From assembly GCA_963791805.1 (NCBI GenBank), contig CAWBTU010000006.1:868001-932000 (forward strand): 64,000 nucleotides of DNA, given 5' to 3'. The DNA comes from JACMJL01 sp963791805. Its GTDB lineage: Bacteria; Bacillota; Clostridia; Clostridiales; Clostridiaceae. Below the pieces are notes generated by a model that worked only from the letters and a program-made list of their open reading frames with translations, was not told the origin of the DNA and made no database searches. A program made the position numbers and the translations under genes. The number at the start of each line of letters is the position of its first letter. The stretch's first letter is position 1. Positions 25,511 through 34,122 of the stretch are shown here, in pieces.

Positions 25511-26971
25511 TTAGTTATTTATTTGAAGATGCCTTATTGCATGTCTAGTTCCGAATTCAAGAAAATCTTCCTCGTTGTCTTTCATTTCCCTGTGAATTCT
25601 CTCAGAGGGTAAAAGGGAAATATCAAAAAGCTTTTCCTTCTCAGTTTCAACGCTTTTAAGGTATTTATCATCTCCAGTGCTTTCATAAATTAATTTTGCA
25701 ATGCTTAGTAGGCTTTCAAAAACTTCTGAACCCCATAGCTTTAAAGTAGTTTCTTCTTCATTGTACTTTTTCAGAAGCAAATCTTCTTTCCTTCCGAAGA
25801 TGCTTACTAAATGGTGATTTAAATTAATTTGTTCATGTTCCTCCTCAGTAATAAATTCGCTATTCTCAAATAAACAAAATAGCATAAAAACATGAAGGAA
25901 GTTCATTTGTTCAATACTTAGTCCTAATTTTTCAAAGGGGTTTAAATCTAGAATCCTAACTTCAATATATTTAATGCCTCTTTTTTCAAGTGCATCTAAC
26001 TGAGTTTCATCTCGGCTAATATTTTGTTTTGGACGAATTGAAGAATAAAACTCACTTTCTTTTTGAAGAATATTACCATTAAGCTGTATCTGGAAACCAT
26101 TTTTATGAAGACCAAGCTCAGAATATTTGGCACTTTTAGTTGCTACAAGTGTGCGAAGCTTTGTTGAATATTCTTCTAAGCTGTTGAAGTAAATATCACT
26201 CTTGTGGTTACTAGTGTTTGAATAACCAAATCTACTTACACGTATTGAGGTTGCATACTCATTAAAATTTTCAAAGTTGCCAATACATCTAGGACAGCAG
26301 TCCTTTATTATTTTTATTTCTTTACTAATAACTGAATTATATGTTGAATGACAGGAAGGAGATGCACCAAAAAGATAAATTAAGAGCCATCGATAGCGCA
26401 TAAAATTTCTTATTATAGAAAAATAGATCTCATCAATAAATAAACGCTTATCTTTTTCATTTCCAAACTGAGCATATAAATAATCTATCATTTCATCGCT
26501 AAAAGAAAAGTTGTAATGTATTCCAGAAATCATTTGCATTTTCTTACCGTAGCGAAGCGCCAGACCATCTCTATATATTCTCATGTTTTTGCCATATTCA
26601 GAATCAGAAAAAGTGGCAACGGGAATTAATTCTTCATTAGGAAGTTTTGGAGGCATACTAAGTGGCCATAGTAACTCATCACCTATTCCCTTTTCAACGT
26701 TGTCATGTATTTGATATAGTGATTCATATACTTTTTCTATTGAATTAAAGGTTGGGGTAATCATTTCAATTTGACTTTCAGAAAAGTCAGTAGTTATGTT
26801 AGGGTTTTCACCTTTTTCTCCAAATACTAAAGGGTGAGGAGTTAAAGCAAGATCTCCTGAAGAAGTAACCCTTTGAGACTCTCTTTCTATGCCGAAATTA
26901 CCTTCTGTTAGTAATTTACCTTTATTGTTTATTAAAAAAATCTTTGAAAATTGTGAAAAATCCAAGTTCAT
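25511..26971 (-). CDS. gshA: Glutamate-cysteine ligase
   Basis: This 486-residue protein begins near residue 22 with the ligase signature GNFGIERESQRV (the metal- and ATP-binding GxxGxExE type). It continues with the family blocks FSESQIEMITP, SMPPKLPNEE, SGIHYNFSFSDE and IEVRILDLNPFEKLG. It makes gamma-glutamylcysteine, the first step of glutathione formation. Length equals the N-terminal part of GshF. It starts 13 bp after the MarR gene and is followed by the ATP-grasp partner. Glutathione synthesis is not universal in clostridia, so this operon is a notable redox trait. Confidence 0.9.
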   Translation of the reverse strand: MNLDFSQFSKIFLINNKGKLLTEGNFGIERESQRVTSSGDLALTPHPLVFGEKGENPNITTDFSESQIEMITPTFNSIEKVYESLYQIHDNVEKGIGDELLWPLSMPPKLPNEELIPVATFSDSEYGKNMRIYRDGLALRYGKKMQMISGIHYNFSFSDEMIDYLYAQFGNEKDKRLFIDEIYFSIIRNFMRYRWLLIYLFGASPSCHSTYNSVISKEIKIIKDCCPRCIGNFENFNEYATSIRVSRFGYSNTSNHKSDIYFNSLEEYSTKLRTLVATKSAKYSELGLHKNGFQIQLNGNILQKESEFYSSIRPKQNISRDETQLDALEKRGIKYIEVRILDLNPFEKLGLSIEQMNFLHVFMLFCLFENSEFITEEEHEQINLNHHLVSIFGRKEDLLLKKYNEEETTLKLWGSEVFESLLSIAKLIYESTGDDKYLKSVETEKEKLFDISLLPSERIHREMKDNEEDFLEFGTRHAIRHLQINN

Positions 26972-26984
26972 AGAATCCTCCTTT

Positions 26985-27428
26985 TTAACAGCAACTATTT
27001 TTATTTACAGCCACTAATAGTAGCTCAACACTATCAACAACCTGCTCACGTTTATCTTCTGGTAGAGCTTCAAATATTCTACTATAGTAAGCGCCTATAA
27101 TATCATTTACCTCTTCGAATACTACTTCTCCACTTTTCGTAAGTTCGATTGTTACGTATCGCCTATCTTTAGGGTCAATTTCTCTGGTAACCCATTCATT
27201 ATTAACTAAATTATTAACAGTTTTGCTTAGCGTACTGTTATCAAGATTCAGCAATTCAGCTAAATCATTAAGAGTAATTTTGCCTGCCTTACCAATTTCT
27301 AAGATTGCATTATATTGAGAACAGGTGGCCCCGCAGCAGGAAAGCTCACTTTTTTCTACAATTCCTAGTTTCTTTGCAATAAGTCTTATGGATTCCCCAA
27401 GCTTATATGCATTACTTATATTTTCCAT
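26985..27428 (-). CDS. Cysteine-rich MarR-family regulator
   Basis: This 147-residue MarR protein has a winged helix (ITLNDLAELLNLDNSTLSKTVNNLVNNEWVTRE) followed by the wing DPKDRRYVTIELT. It carries unusual cysteines: SCCGATCSQY at about 30-39, just before the DNA-binding domain, and NSCC at the very end. It is the first gene of the operon with gshA and gshB. These facts suggest a thiol, electrophile or metal sensor for glutathione synthesis, which is inferred. A relic of the 5' end of a second copy lies at 28922-29075. Confidence 0.9.
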   Translation of the reverse strand: MENISNAYKLGESIRLIAKKLGIVEKSELSCCGATCSQYNAILEIGKAGKITLNDLAELLNLDNSTLSKTVNNLVNNEWVTREIDPKDRRYVTIELTKSGEVVFEEVNDIIGAYYSRIFEALPEDKREQVVDSVELLLVAVNKNSCC

Positions 27429-27583
27429 AACAATCTCTCCTTAAACCAACTATTTCTACATGAATCTATTTTAGTACACAACTGTTGCATATGTCAACTA
27501 AAATTATGGTGCCAGGCACGTGACAAGTGACATTTATAAACTAAATTTATACCACTCTTTATAGTAAAAAATTATATTTTTTG
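27405..27583. repeat. Direct repeat copy 1: marR 5' end and promoter region
   Basis: The first eight codons of marR and about 155 bp of upstream sequence are matched by 28922-29075. This copy also contains the REP-like insertion at 27503-27545, which is absent from the other copy. Confidence 0.7.
27503..27545. mobile_element. REP-like short insertion, copy 1
   Basis: The insertion includes GGTGCCAGGCAC (a 12-bp near palindrome) followed by GTGACAAGTGACAT (27508-27533). AACTAAA occurs on both sides (27496-27502 and 27539-27545) but only once at the matching place in the fossil copy (29031-29037). This is what a small insertion with a 7-bp target duplication looks like. No transposase is visible nearby. 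Confidence 0.6.
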
Positions 27584-27690
27584 TAAAACTTCTGATATAA
27601 TCAAAATATTAAAGTTTTTTACACAAGTTGAAGAGGAAATGATAGCTTTAGATAATTCTCACTACATATTAGATAAAGGGGAGATTAAAT

Positions 27691-28149
27691 ATGATAATTG
27701 AAAAAGCAAAGGTTATAGATGCAGAGGATATATTAAAAATTCAGAAGGTGGCGTACTTAAGCCAAGCAGAAATTTATGATGACTATACTTTGCATCCATT
27801 AGTTGAAACTATTGAGGAAGCAATAAATGAATTCGAAAAAAAGACAATCTTTAAAGCAACAATTAACAATGTTATAGTTGGTGCAATTAGGGTTTTATTA
27901 AAAGATGGTACATGTAATATAGGAAAACTATGTGTTGATCCAAGCTTTCAAAAGCTTGGGATTGGAACAAGTTTAATTAAGGAAGTAGAAGATAGCTTTA
28001 AAGATATTAATAGATTTGAACTGTTTGCAGGAACTATGAGTGAAAGTAATATACTATTATACGAAAAGTTAGGCTATAAAAAGTTTAAAACTGAAAAATA
28101 TACTGAAAAAGCTGATATTGTATACTTGGAAAAGTATATAGATCGATAA
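27691..28149 (+). CDS. GNAT-family N-acetyltransferase
   Basis: This 152-residue protein has the acetyl-CoA site LCVDPSFQKLGIGTSLIKEVE (motif A, R/Q-x-x-G-x-G type) near 89-109. It ends with the family segment LYEKLGYKKFKTEKY. The start follows AAAGGGGAG. The substrate cannot be told. It lies between two copies of a REP-like sequence and inside the region bracketed by the marR duplication. Confidence 0.88.
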   Translation: MIIEKAKVIDAEDILKIQKVAYLSQAEIYDDYTLHPLVETIEEAINEFEKKTIFKATINNVIVGAIRVLLKDGTCNIGKLCVDPSFQKLGIGTSLIKEVEDSFKDINRFELFAGTMSESNILLYEKLGYKKFKTEKYTEKADIVYLEKYIDR

Positions 28150-28165
28150 AGGAAAAGGTAACTTG

Positions 28166-28191
28166 GGTGCCAGGCACGTGACAAGTGACAT
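28166..28191. repeat. REP-like sequence, copy 2
   Basis: The 26-bp core is identical to 27508-27533. It lies 17 bp after the acetyltransferase stop codon. Confidence 0.75.
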
Positions 28192-28299
28192 ATAGACAAT
28201 AATTTAGAATTTAAAAATATAATATGATATAATAAATCAAGTTAAATGAGAGCTGGAGTAAGCTCTTATATTTAAAATAATAAGGATAAGGTGATAAAC

Positions 28300-28806
28300 A
28301 TGATAGTAAAATATAGAGGTTATATTCCTCAAATCCATGAAAATACTTTTATAGCCCACAGTGCAGACATTGTAGGTGATGTAGTAATAGAAGAGGGAGT
28401 AACGGTGTGGTTTGGAACAGTTATTAGAGGAGATTGCACTAAAATCACAGTAGGCAAAGGGTCTAACGTTCAAGATAATTCTGTATTGCATAGTACTTTA
28501 TATGCTGAAGAATTAATAATCGGGGAAAATGTAACAGTAGGTCATGGAGCTATTCTACATTCTTGCAAAATCAATAATAATTGTATAATTGGTATGGGAT
28601 CTATAATTTTAGACGGCGCAGAAATTGGAGAAAACACAATTATAGGAGCGGGAAGCTTGGTTAGTATGCATAAAAAAATACCTTCTGGAGTTTTATGTTT
28701 AGGATCTCCTGCCAGAGTAGTAAGGCAGCTTTCAGAGGAAGAAATAAATCATATTCAATTAAATGCAATGCATTATGAAAGTCTGATTAAAGAGATGAAA
28801 GAATAA
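28300..28806 (+). CDS. Gamma-carbonic anhydrase-like hexapeptide protein
   Basis: The ATG at 28300 is preferred over an in-frame GTG at 28291 because that GTG is part of the binding site AAGGTG. The 168-residue protein is a left-handed beta helix of hexapeptide repeats. It contains the family sequence VIRGDCTKITVGKGSNVQDNSVLH and the possible zinc ligands HSTL, GHGAILHSC. It is in the gamma-carbonic anhydrase/YrdA group. Carbonic anhydrase activity is not certain in this group. Confidence 0.88.
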   Translation: MIVKYRGYIPQIHENTFIAHSADIVGDVVIEEGVTVWFGTVIRGDCTKITVGKGSNVQDNSVLHSTLYAEELIIGENVTVGHGAILHSCKINNNCIIGMGSIILDGAEIGENTIIGAGSLVSMHKKIPSGVLCLGSPARVVRQLSEEEINHIQLNAMHYESLIKEMKE

Positions 28807-28832
28807 GAATTATATTTGAAAAAGCGTTGGGG

Positions 28833-28871
28833 AGCATACACAAGTACGAGCATACTAGTGTATGCTTTTTT
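28833..28871 (+). terminator. Terminator after the hexapeptide protein
   Basis: The 9-bp stem AGCATACAC / GTGTATGCT with a 16-nt loop is followed by TTTTTT. Confidence 0.8.
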
Positions 28872-28921
28872 AGTATAAAGAAGTCTGTCAATAATGCTTA
28901 TAATAAAAGAGGTGGGTATTG

Positions 28922-29075
28922 ATATGCATTACTTATATTTTCCATATTAATCTCTCCTTAAACATAAAATCTTCTTAAACCAGCTGTTTCCACATAAATC
29001 TATTTTAGTAACACAACTGTTGAACATGCCAACTAAATTTATACTGTGCTTTATAGCAAAAGTTATATTTTTTCT
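28922..29075 (-). pseudogene. Fossil 5' end and promoter of a second marR gene
   Basis: On the minus strand the ATG and codons for MENISNAY are kept, with the upstream region aligned to 27405-27583 with small changes. The coding part stops there; the rest of the gene is missing. The remaining 28872-29201 intergenic DNA holds the leader of the germination operon and nothing else that I recognise. Confidence 0.65.
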
Positions 29076-29201
29076 GCTTAATTTTCAAGAAGGATATCAT
29101 AGTCATAGTATAATTATTTCTCCATTTACATGGTAATAAATAAATTCAACCTACTTTGGAAACAATATTATAAAGATTTCTATATAGAGGAATGATAGTT
29201 T

Positions 29202-30641
29202 ATGTCAGACGATATATCTACATTATTACAGGCTAATGAAAATTCAATAAAAGAAATATTTAAAAATAGCAGTGATATCGTTTATAATAATTTTCAATCT
29301 TATTCAGGAACAAATGCAATACTTGTATATATTGACGGAGTTGTAAAAAAAGAAGTTTTAAATCGAGATGTTATAACTCCGTTCATTTCAAACTATAAAA
29401 ATTACAATGTGAAAAAGTGTATTTACGTATCAGGTGTTATTGAAACTAAAAGCATTTCAGAGGCTGTAGATAAAATATTAGAATTTAATGCGATATTGTT
29501 TGTTGAAAAAATGGATACTGCCTATATAATAGACTGCAAAGAGTGGCAAAAAAGGCAAATCGAAGAACCTTCTTCGGAGATTGCCATAAGAGGACCAAAA
29601 GAAGGTTTTGTGGAAAGTATAAGAATAAATACAACACTTTTACGAAGGAAAATTAAAAATCCCAATCTAATATTTGAAAATTTATATATTGGAAAGCAAA
29701 CTAAAACTAATGTAGTTATTTGTTATCTAGATGGTATCACAAATCAAGAAATACTAAATGAAGTTAGAGAAAGAGTTAAAAGAATAAACATTGATGGAAT
29801 TTTTGAATCTGGATATATTGAACAATACATTGAAGATAACCATTTAACTCTTTTCTCAACTATAGGAAATAGTGAAAAACCAGATGTTATTGCTGCAAAA
29901 CTCTTAGAAGGAAGATGTGCTATATTATGTGATGGCACACCTCATGCACTTATTATTCCCCACTTATTTATAGAAGAATTTCAATCCAGTGAAGATTATT
30001 ATCAAAGACCCTATATATCCTCCATATTAAGACTATTCAGAATACTATCTTTTTTAATTAGCACACTGCTTCCCTCTATTTATGTGGCTTTACAAACTTT
30101 TCATCAGGAAATGATACCCACTCAGCTTTTAATTCGTATGGCAGCTAATAGAGAAAGTATCCCCTTTCCTGCAGCAGCAGAAGCTACTTTCATGATAATA
30201 ATGTTTGAACTTTTAAGGGAATCAAGTACTAGATTACCAAGGAAGATGGGTTCAGCAATTAGTATTGTTGGAGCACTTATTATTGGGGAAGCTGCAGTAA
30301 ATGCGGGTTTAGTAAGTTCTGCAATGGTAATAGTAATTAGTATAACTGCAATAACCAGTTTTATTAACTCTCCTTTATTGGAGGTAATAATAATTTATAG
30401 ATTTGCTTTTTTATTTCTTGGAAGTTATATGGGCTTGTATGGTATTATCTGTGGGATTTTTTTGATAGTACTTCATATGACTGATTTAAAGTCCTTTGGA
30501 GTGCCCTATATGTATCCTTTGACTCCATTTGATAAAGATGGAATGAAAGACTATGTAATTAGATTTCCTTTATGGCTAATGAAAATGCGTCCAAAGTTTA
30601 GTCGATTAAGTAATTTAACTAGAAGAGGCAAAGACGGGTAA
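29202..30641 (+). CDS. gerAA: Spore germination protein GerA family, A subunit
   Basis: This 479-residue protein has a soluble N-terminal half (about 1-270) and a membrane half with five or six helices. The GerA/SpoVAF signature regions ESGYIEQYIEDNHLTLF, EGRCAILCDGTPHALIIPH and FPAAAEATFMIIMFELLRE are present. It forms the germinant receptor in the inner spore membrane with the next two products. The order is A, C, B. It is expected to be expressed in the forespore, from promoters I could not confirm. Confidence 0.93.
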   Translation: MSDDISTLLQANENSIKEIFKNSSDIVYNNFQSYSGTNAILVYIDGVVKKEVLNRDVITPFISNYKNYNVKKCIYVSGVIETKSISEAVDKILEFNAILFVEKMDTAYIIDCKEWQKRQIEEPSSEIAIRGPKEGFVESIRINTTLLRRKIKNPNLIFENLYIGKQTKTNVVICYLDGITNQEILNEVRERVKRINIDGIFESGYIEQYIEDNHLTLFSTIGNSEKPDVIAAKLLEGRCAILCDGTPHALIIPHLFIEEFQSSEDYYQRPYISSILRLFRILSFLISTLLPSIYVALQTFHQEMIPTQLLIRMAANRESIPFPAAAEATFMIIMFELLRESSTRLPRKMGSAISIVGALIIGEAAVNAGLVSSAMVIVISITAITSFINSPLLEVIIIYRFAFLFLGSYMGLYGIICGIFLIVLHMTDLKSFGVPYMYPLTPFDKDGMKDYVIRFPLWLMKMRPKFSRLSNLTRRGKDG

Positions 30642-30656
30642 AGGGAAGGATGATAA

Positions 30657-31853
30657 ATGATAGTAAAAAAAGTTTTCTTATCTATAATTATATTTATATT
30701 AACTTTTGTATCTACTGGATGTTGGAATAGGCGTGAACTTAACACTTTGGGCATAATAGGTACAATGGGAATTGATTTGCAACATGATGAAAAAATAAAA
30801 GTTACTGTAGAGACAGTAGACACTAGTAAGGTAGGGCAAGGTAGATTTAGCGACAAAGGAACAACATCTGGAAATTATATTCAGGAAACTGGAAACTCTA
30901 TTTTTGAAGCTCAAAGATTTATAACTACAAAATATGATAGGAAAATTTTTTATCCTCATATGAAATGTTATATAATCGGGGAAGCATTAGCAAAAAAAGG
31001 TCTTACAAATTACATAGATATGCTGCAAAGAGACCATGAATTAAGAAGAACTATCACTATAATAATAGCTAAAGATACTACTGCTGCTGAAATCATGGGA
31101 ATTAAGGGAGGTATAGAAAGTACCCCTGGAGATTATATTTCAAAATTACTTTCTCTTAGGGAAAGTAATGGAAGAGTTATTGCAGAAAGTGTAAGTGATT
31201 TCTTAAAAGCTTATTATTCAAAGGGAACTGTACCCGTTATTGGAGTATTAAGTAAAACTCCTAAGGTTCAATTAACAGGAGTGGGTAAATCAGAATCTAA
31301 ATTTGAATTGTCAGGAGAAGGTGCCGCAGTAATTTTGGATGGAAAACTAAAAGGATATTTAGATGGTACTGAAACTCAAGCACTAAGCTTTATAACTAAT
31401 AAATTTAAAGCTGGTATTGAAACCTTTGGTAATTCTTCTGGTAAAGGATTTACCACTTATGAAATAGAAAAATCCAAAGCAAAAAGTACTGTGGAATTAA
31501 AAGGAAACCAGATTAATATTAAAGTAAAATTATCCTGTACAGGTAGACTTCAAGAAGAAACTGATACATATAATTTAGAAGATTTAAACACTATTAAGAA
31601 ATTAGAAGTTGCTGCATCTAAAAAAATAGAAAATGACTGCAAAAACACAATTCTAAGGGTTCAATCTGATTATAAAGCTGATATTTTTGGCTTTGGCAAT
31701 ATAGTACATAGAAAATATCCAGAGGAATGGAAGAGTATGCAAAATCATTGGAATGATTTATTTTCACAAGCAAATGTTGAAATACATGTTGAGTCAAAAA
31801 TAATTACTACAGGATTAGTAACTGATCCTATTAACAGAATAGAGGGTAAATGA
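30657..31853 (+). CDS. gerAC: Spore germination lipoprotein GerA family, C subunit
   Basis: This 398-residue protein starts with a lipoprotein signal whose lipobox is FVSTGCWNRRELNTLGI; the Cys is residue 22. The Ger(x)C domain fills the rest, including GDYISKLLSLRESNGR and the late FGFGNIVHRKYPEEWKSMQNHWNDLF. It sits on the outer face of the spore inner membrane in the germinant receptor. It begins 15 bp after the A subunit gene and ends 4 bp before the B subunit gene. Confidence 0.93.
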   Translation: MIVKKVFLSIIIFILTFVSTGCWNRRELNTLGIIGTMGIDLQHDEKIKVTVETVDTSKVGQGRFSDKGTTSGNYIQETGNSIFEAQRFITTKYDRKIFYPHMKCYIIGEALAKKGLTNYIDMLQRDHELRRTITIIIAKDTTAAEIMGIKGGIESTPGDYISKLLSLRESNGRVIAESVSDFLKAYYSKGTVPVIGVLSKTPKVQLTGVGKSESKFELSGEGAAVILDGKLKGYLDGTETQALSFITNKFKAGIETFGNSSGKGFTTYEIEKSKAKSTVELKGNQINIKVKLSCTGRLQEETDTYNLEDLNTIKKLEVAASKKIENDCKNTILRVQSDYKADIFGFGNIVHRKYPEEWKSMQNHWNDLFSQANVEIHVESKIITTGLVTDPINRIEGK

Positions 31854-31857
31854 AAAT

Positions 31858-32964
31858 ATGGAAAATTCTAAAAACCTTTCATCGCATCAACTTATGCTTT
31901 TGACAGTAATACTTATATTATTTTCAGGCTATATTGTTACACCACCAATATTAACGCCACCTGCTAATCAAGATATATGGATTGTAGAAGTATTATCAAT
32001 TTTTTATACTCTTATTCTAGGTTTTCCTCTTTTATTTTTAAGTAGAAAGTTTTATAATAAAACGCCTATAGAATTTATAGAAATATTATGTGGAAAATTT
32101 TTAGGAAAAATCCTAGGTAGTTTATATGTTTTTTTTATGATTTTCATTTGCATACTTGTTACTTGTAGTCTTTGTCAATTTATAGGTTCAACTATGATGC
32201 CAGAAACACCATATAATCCTATTATCATAATCCTTTTGGCAACAGGTGCATATGGTGCATATAAAGGAGTAGAAGCCTTAGTAATGAGTGCAGAATTTTT
32301 TACTCCAATAATTTTATGCTTTATTATAGTTTTAACGTTTTTGAATAAAAGTCATATGGATTTTAGCGTTTTTTTTCCAGTACTTGCAGATTCCAACTTT
32401 ACAAAAATAAATATAGGTATGCTTGCTACCTCATTTAGGTATTATGATATAATACTGCTTTTCATGTTTGTTCCAAATTTAAAAAACAAAAATAGTATAA
32501 ATAAAATATTCTGCTATTCTATTATAATAGCCACAATATTCCTAACTATTATTACTGTATCCACTCAAGCGGTTTTAGGGATAGAACAATCTAAACGTGC
32601 GATATTTCCTTACTTTCTTTATAGTCAACAAATTGATTTATTTGATTTCATACAACGTATAGAATCCCTCAATGTTATTGGATGGTTTCTAACAACTTTT
32701 ATTAAAATATCCTGTAATATATATGCAGCCTCCTTAGGAATGAAACAAATATTTAATACTAAATCCTATCGAAAATTCATCATACCAATAGTAATAACTA
32801 TTTTTATTGTTATATCTAAAACATCAATATCAAAATCATCTGTTTTACAGCTAATATTAAGTTATAAAGTTTTACCTTGCATAGCTTCTATTTTTATGTT
32901 TATAATACCTTCTTTCTTACTAATTATATATTTTTTTAGGAGAAAACAAATTTCATGCAATTAA
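31858..32964 (+). CDS. gerAB: Endospore germination permease GerA family, B subunit
   Basis: This 368-residue protein has about ten transmembrane helices of the amino-acid permease type found in GerAB (LLTVILILFSGYIVTPPI at the start). It is the probable germinant-binding subunit. The ligand is not evident. It closes the operon; no strong hairpin was found directly after it. Confidence 0.92.
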   Translation: MENSKNLSSHQLMLLTVILILFSGYIVTPPILTPPANQDIWIVEVLSIFYTLILGFPLLFLSRKFYNKTPIEFIEILCGKFLGKILGSLYVFFMIFICILVTCSLCQFIGSTMMPETPYNPIIIILLATGAYGAYKGVEALVMSAEFFTPIILCFIIVLTFLNKSHMDFSVFFPVLADSNFTKINIGMLATSFRYYDIILLFMFVPNLKNKNSINKIFCYSIIIATIFLTIITVSTQAVLGIEQSKRAIFPYFLYSQQIDLFDFIQRIESLNVIGWFLTTFIKISCNIYAASLGMKQIFNTKSYRKFIIPIVITIFIVISKTSISKSSVLQLILSYKVLPCIASIFMFIIPSFLLIIYFFRRKQISCN

Positions 32965-33131
32965 GTTTAAATTTATATGTCCTCCTTTCTTGGAAAACCC
33001 AATATCTCTCAAAAATATTAAGATGATAAATTATGGGATGAAATTTACTAAGGTAGTAATGATTGGCGCTAGAAAGTATGATATTATAGGTGTTAGAAAA
33101 AAATTAACAACACAATATGGAGGATATTAAG

Positions 33132-33968
33132 ATGAAGGTACTTATTTTAGGAGCAAGTGGTTTCCTAGGAGGAACCCTTTATAAGAAGCTTAAAGAAGAA
33201 ACTGATTTTTGGGTATTAGGCACAAGTTATAAGTCCCAAAGAAATAATGAATTTATTAAGTTAAATGCAGTGGATCCTATTGAGGTAAAAACATTTCTTG
33301 AACATTTTAAAGCAGATGTTATAGTGTGGTGCTTAATGGGAAAAGAGGATGAAAAGGAATTAATAGATAAAGGTTTAGCAAATATACTTAGTAATATAGA
33401 TAAAACTTGCAAATTTATTTTTATGTCTACAAATTCAGTTTTTTCAGAAGGAAAGGGAGAATTTGTAGAAGAAGATATACCTTCTTACAAAAGTTGTGCA
33501 AGTGACTTAGCCTTATATTCAAATGGAAAAATAGATGGTGAAAAAGCAGTAAAAGTACATGAGAATTATATTATTATACGCCCAGGTGCTATATATGGAC
33601 AAGACATCAATGGAAAATGGGATAAGAGAGTATCGCAACTAATAGAGGATCTGACTGCTGAAAAACCTGTAGTAAAATCAACAAATTTGATTAATACTTT
33701 TGTAGAAGTTAATGAATTATCAGAAGCAATAATCAAGCTTATAAAAACAAACTATAAGGGAATTATTCATTTGGGACCAGAGAGAAAAGAGAATTATTAT
33801 GATTACTTTAGAAAGATAGCAAAGAAATTAAACTTAGATGAAAACTTAATTTTATCAGATTATTTAGGTGAAGAACAAGCTAGAGCTGCAGGAATTATAC
33901 TTGATACTTCAATTAATACAAGAAAAGGTAGAGAAGAATTAGGACTAAATTTTAGTAGCTTAGAATAA
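33132..33968 (+). CDS. NAD-dependent epimerase/RmlD-like protein
   Basis: The ATG at 33132 is preferred because the ATG at 33117 lies before the site GGAGG (33119-33123). The 278-residue extended short-chain dehydrogenase has GASGFLGGTL at residues 7-16, MSTNSVFSEGKGEF near 100 and RPGAIYGQD near 152. The catalytic region reads YSNGKIDGE instead of YxxxK with the usual spacing, so it is close to dTDP-4-dehydrorhamnose reductases. No rhamnose genes are nearby, and the substrate is unknown. Confidence 0.83.
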   Translation: MKVLILGASGFLGGTLYKKLKEETDFWVLGTSYKSQRNNEFIKLNAVDPIEVKTFLEHFKADVIVWCLMGKEDEKELIDKGLANILSNIDKTCKFIFMSTNSVFSEGKGEFVEEDIPSYKSCASDLALYSNGKIDGEKAVKVHENYIIIRPGAIYGQDINGKWDKRVSQLIEDLTAEKPVVKSTNLINTFVEVNELSEAIIKLIKTNYKGIIHLGPERKENYYDYFRKIAKKLNLDENLILSDYLGEEQARAAGIILDTSINTRKGREELGLNFSSLE

Positions 33969-33989
33969 CTAGTTATATCAAATATAAAA

Positions 33990-34030
33990 CCATACACTAA
34001 AATATTTGTAATTAATATTTTAGTGTATGG
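33990..34030. terminator. Bidirectional terminator
   Basis: A perfect 17-bp stem (33990-34006 with 34014-34030) has a 7-nt loop. It has TTTAATT to the right and an A-run to the left. It separates the convergent epimerase and MFS genes. Confidence 0.85.
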
Positions 34031-34122
34031 TTTAATTAATGAAACTTTTGTTGAACAACCCAATATATAGAGCTATGTCATCTTTCCTGTTTATAGATAC
34101 CATAGTTTAAACTAAAAATAGA

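Noticed and set aside
24426..26971. Frameshifted bifunctional GshF gene
   Set aside because: The two halves are separated by 95 bp with stop codons and a separate binding site, and each has a complete domain; separate gshA and gshB genes are known in clostridia.
27508..28191. Possible CRISPR from the repeated GGTGCCAGGCAC sequence
   Set aside because: There are only two copies, 658 bp apart with a gene between them, and no cas gene is present.
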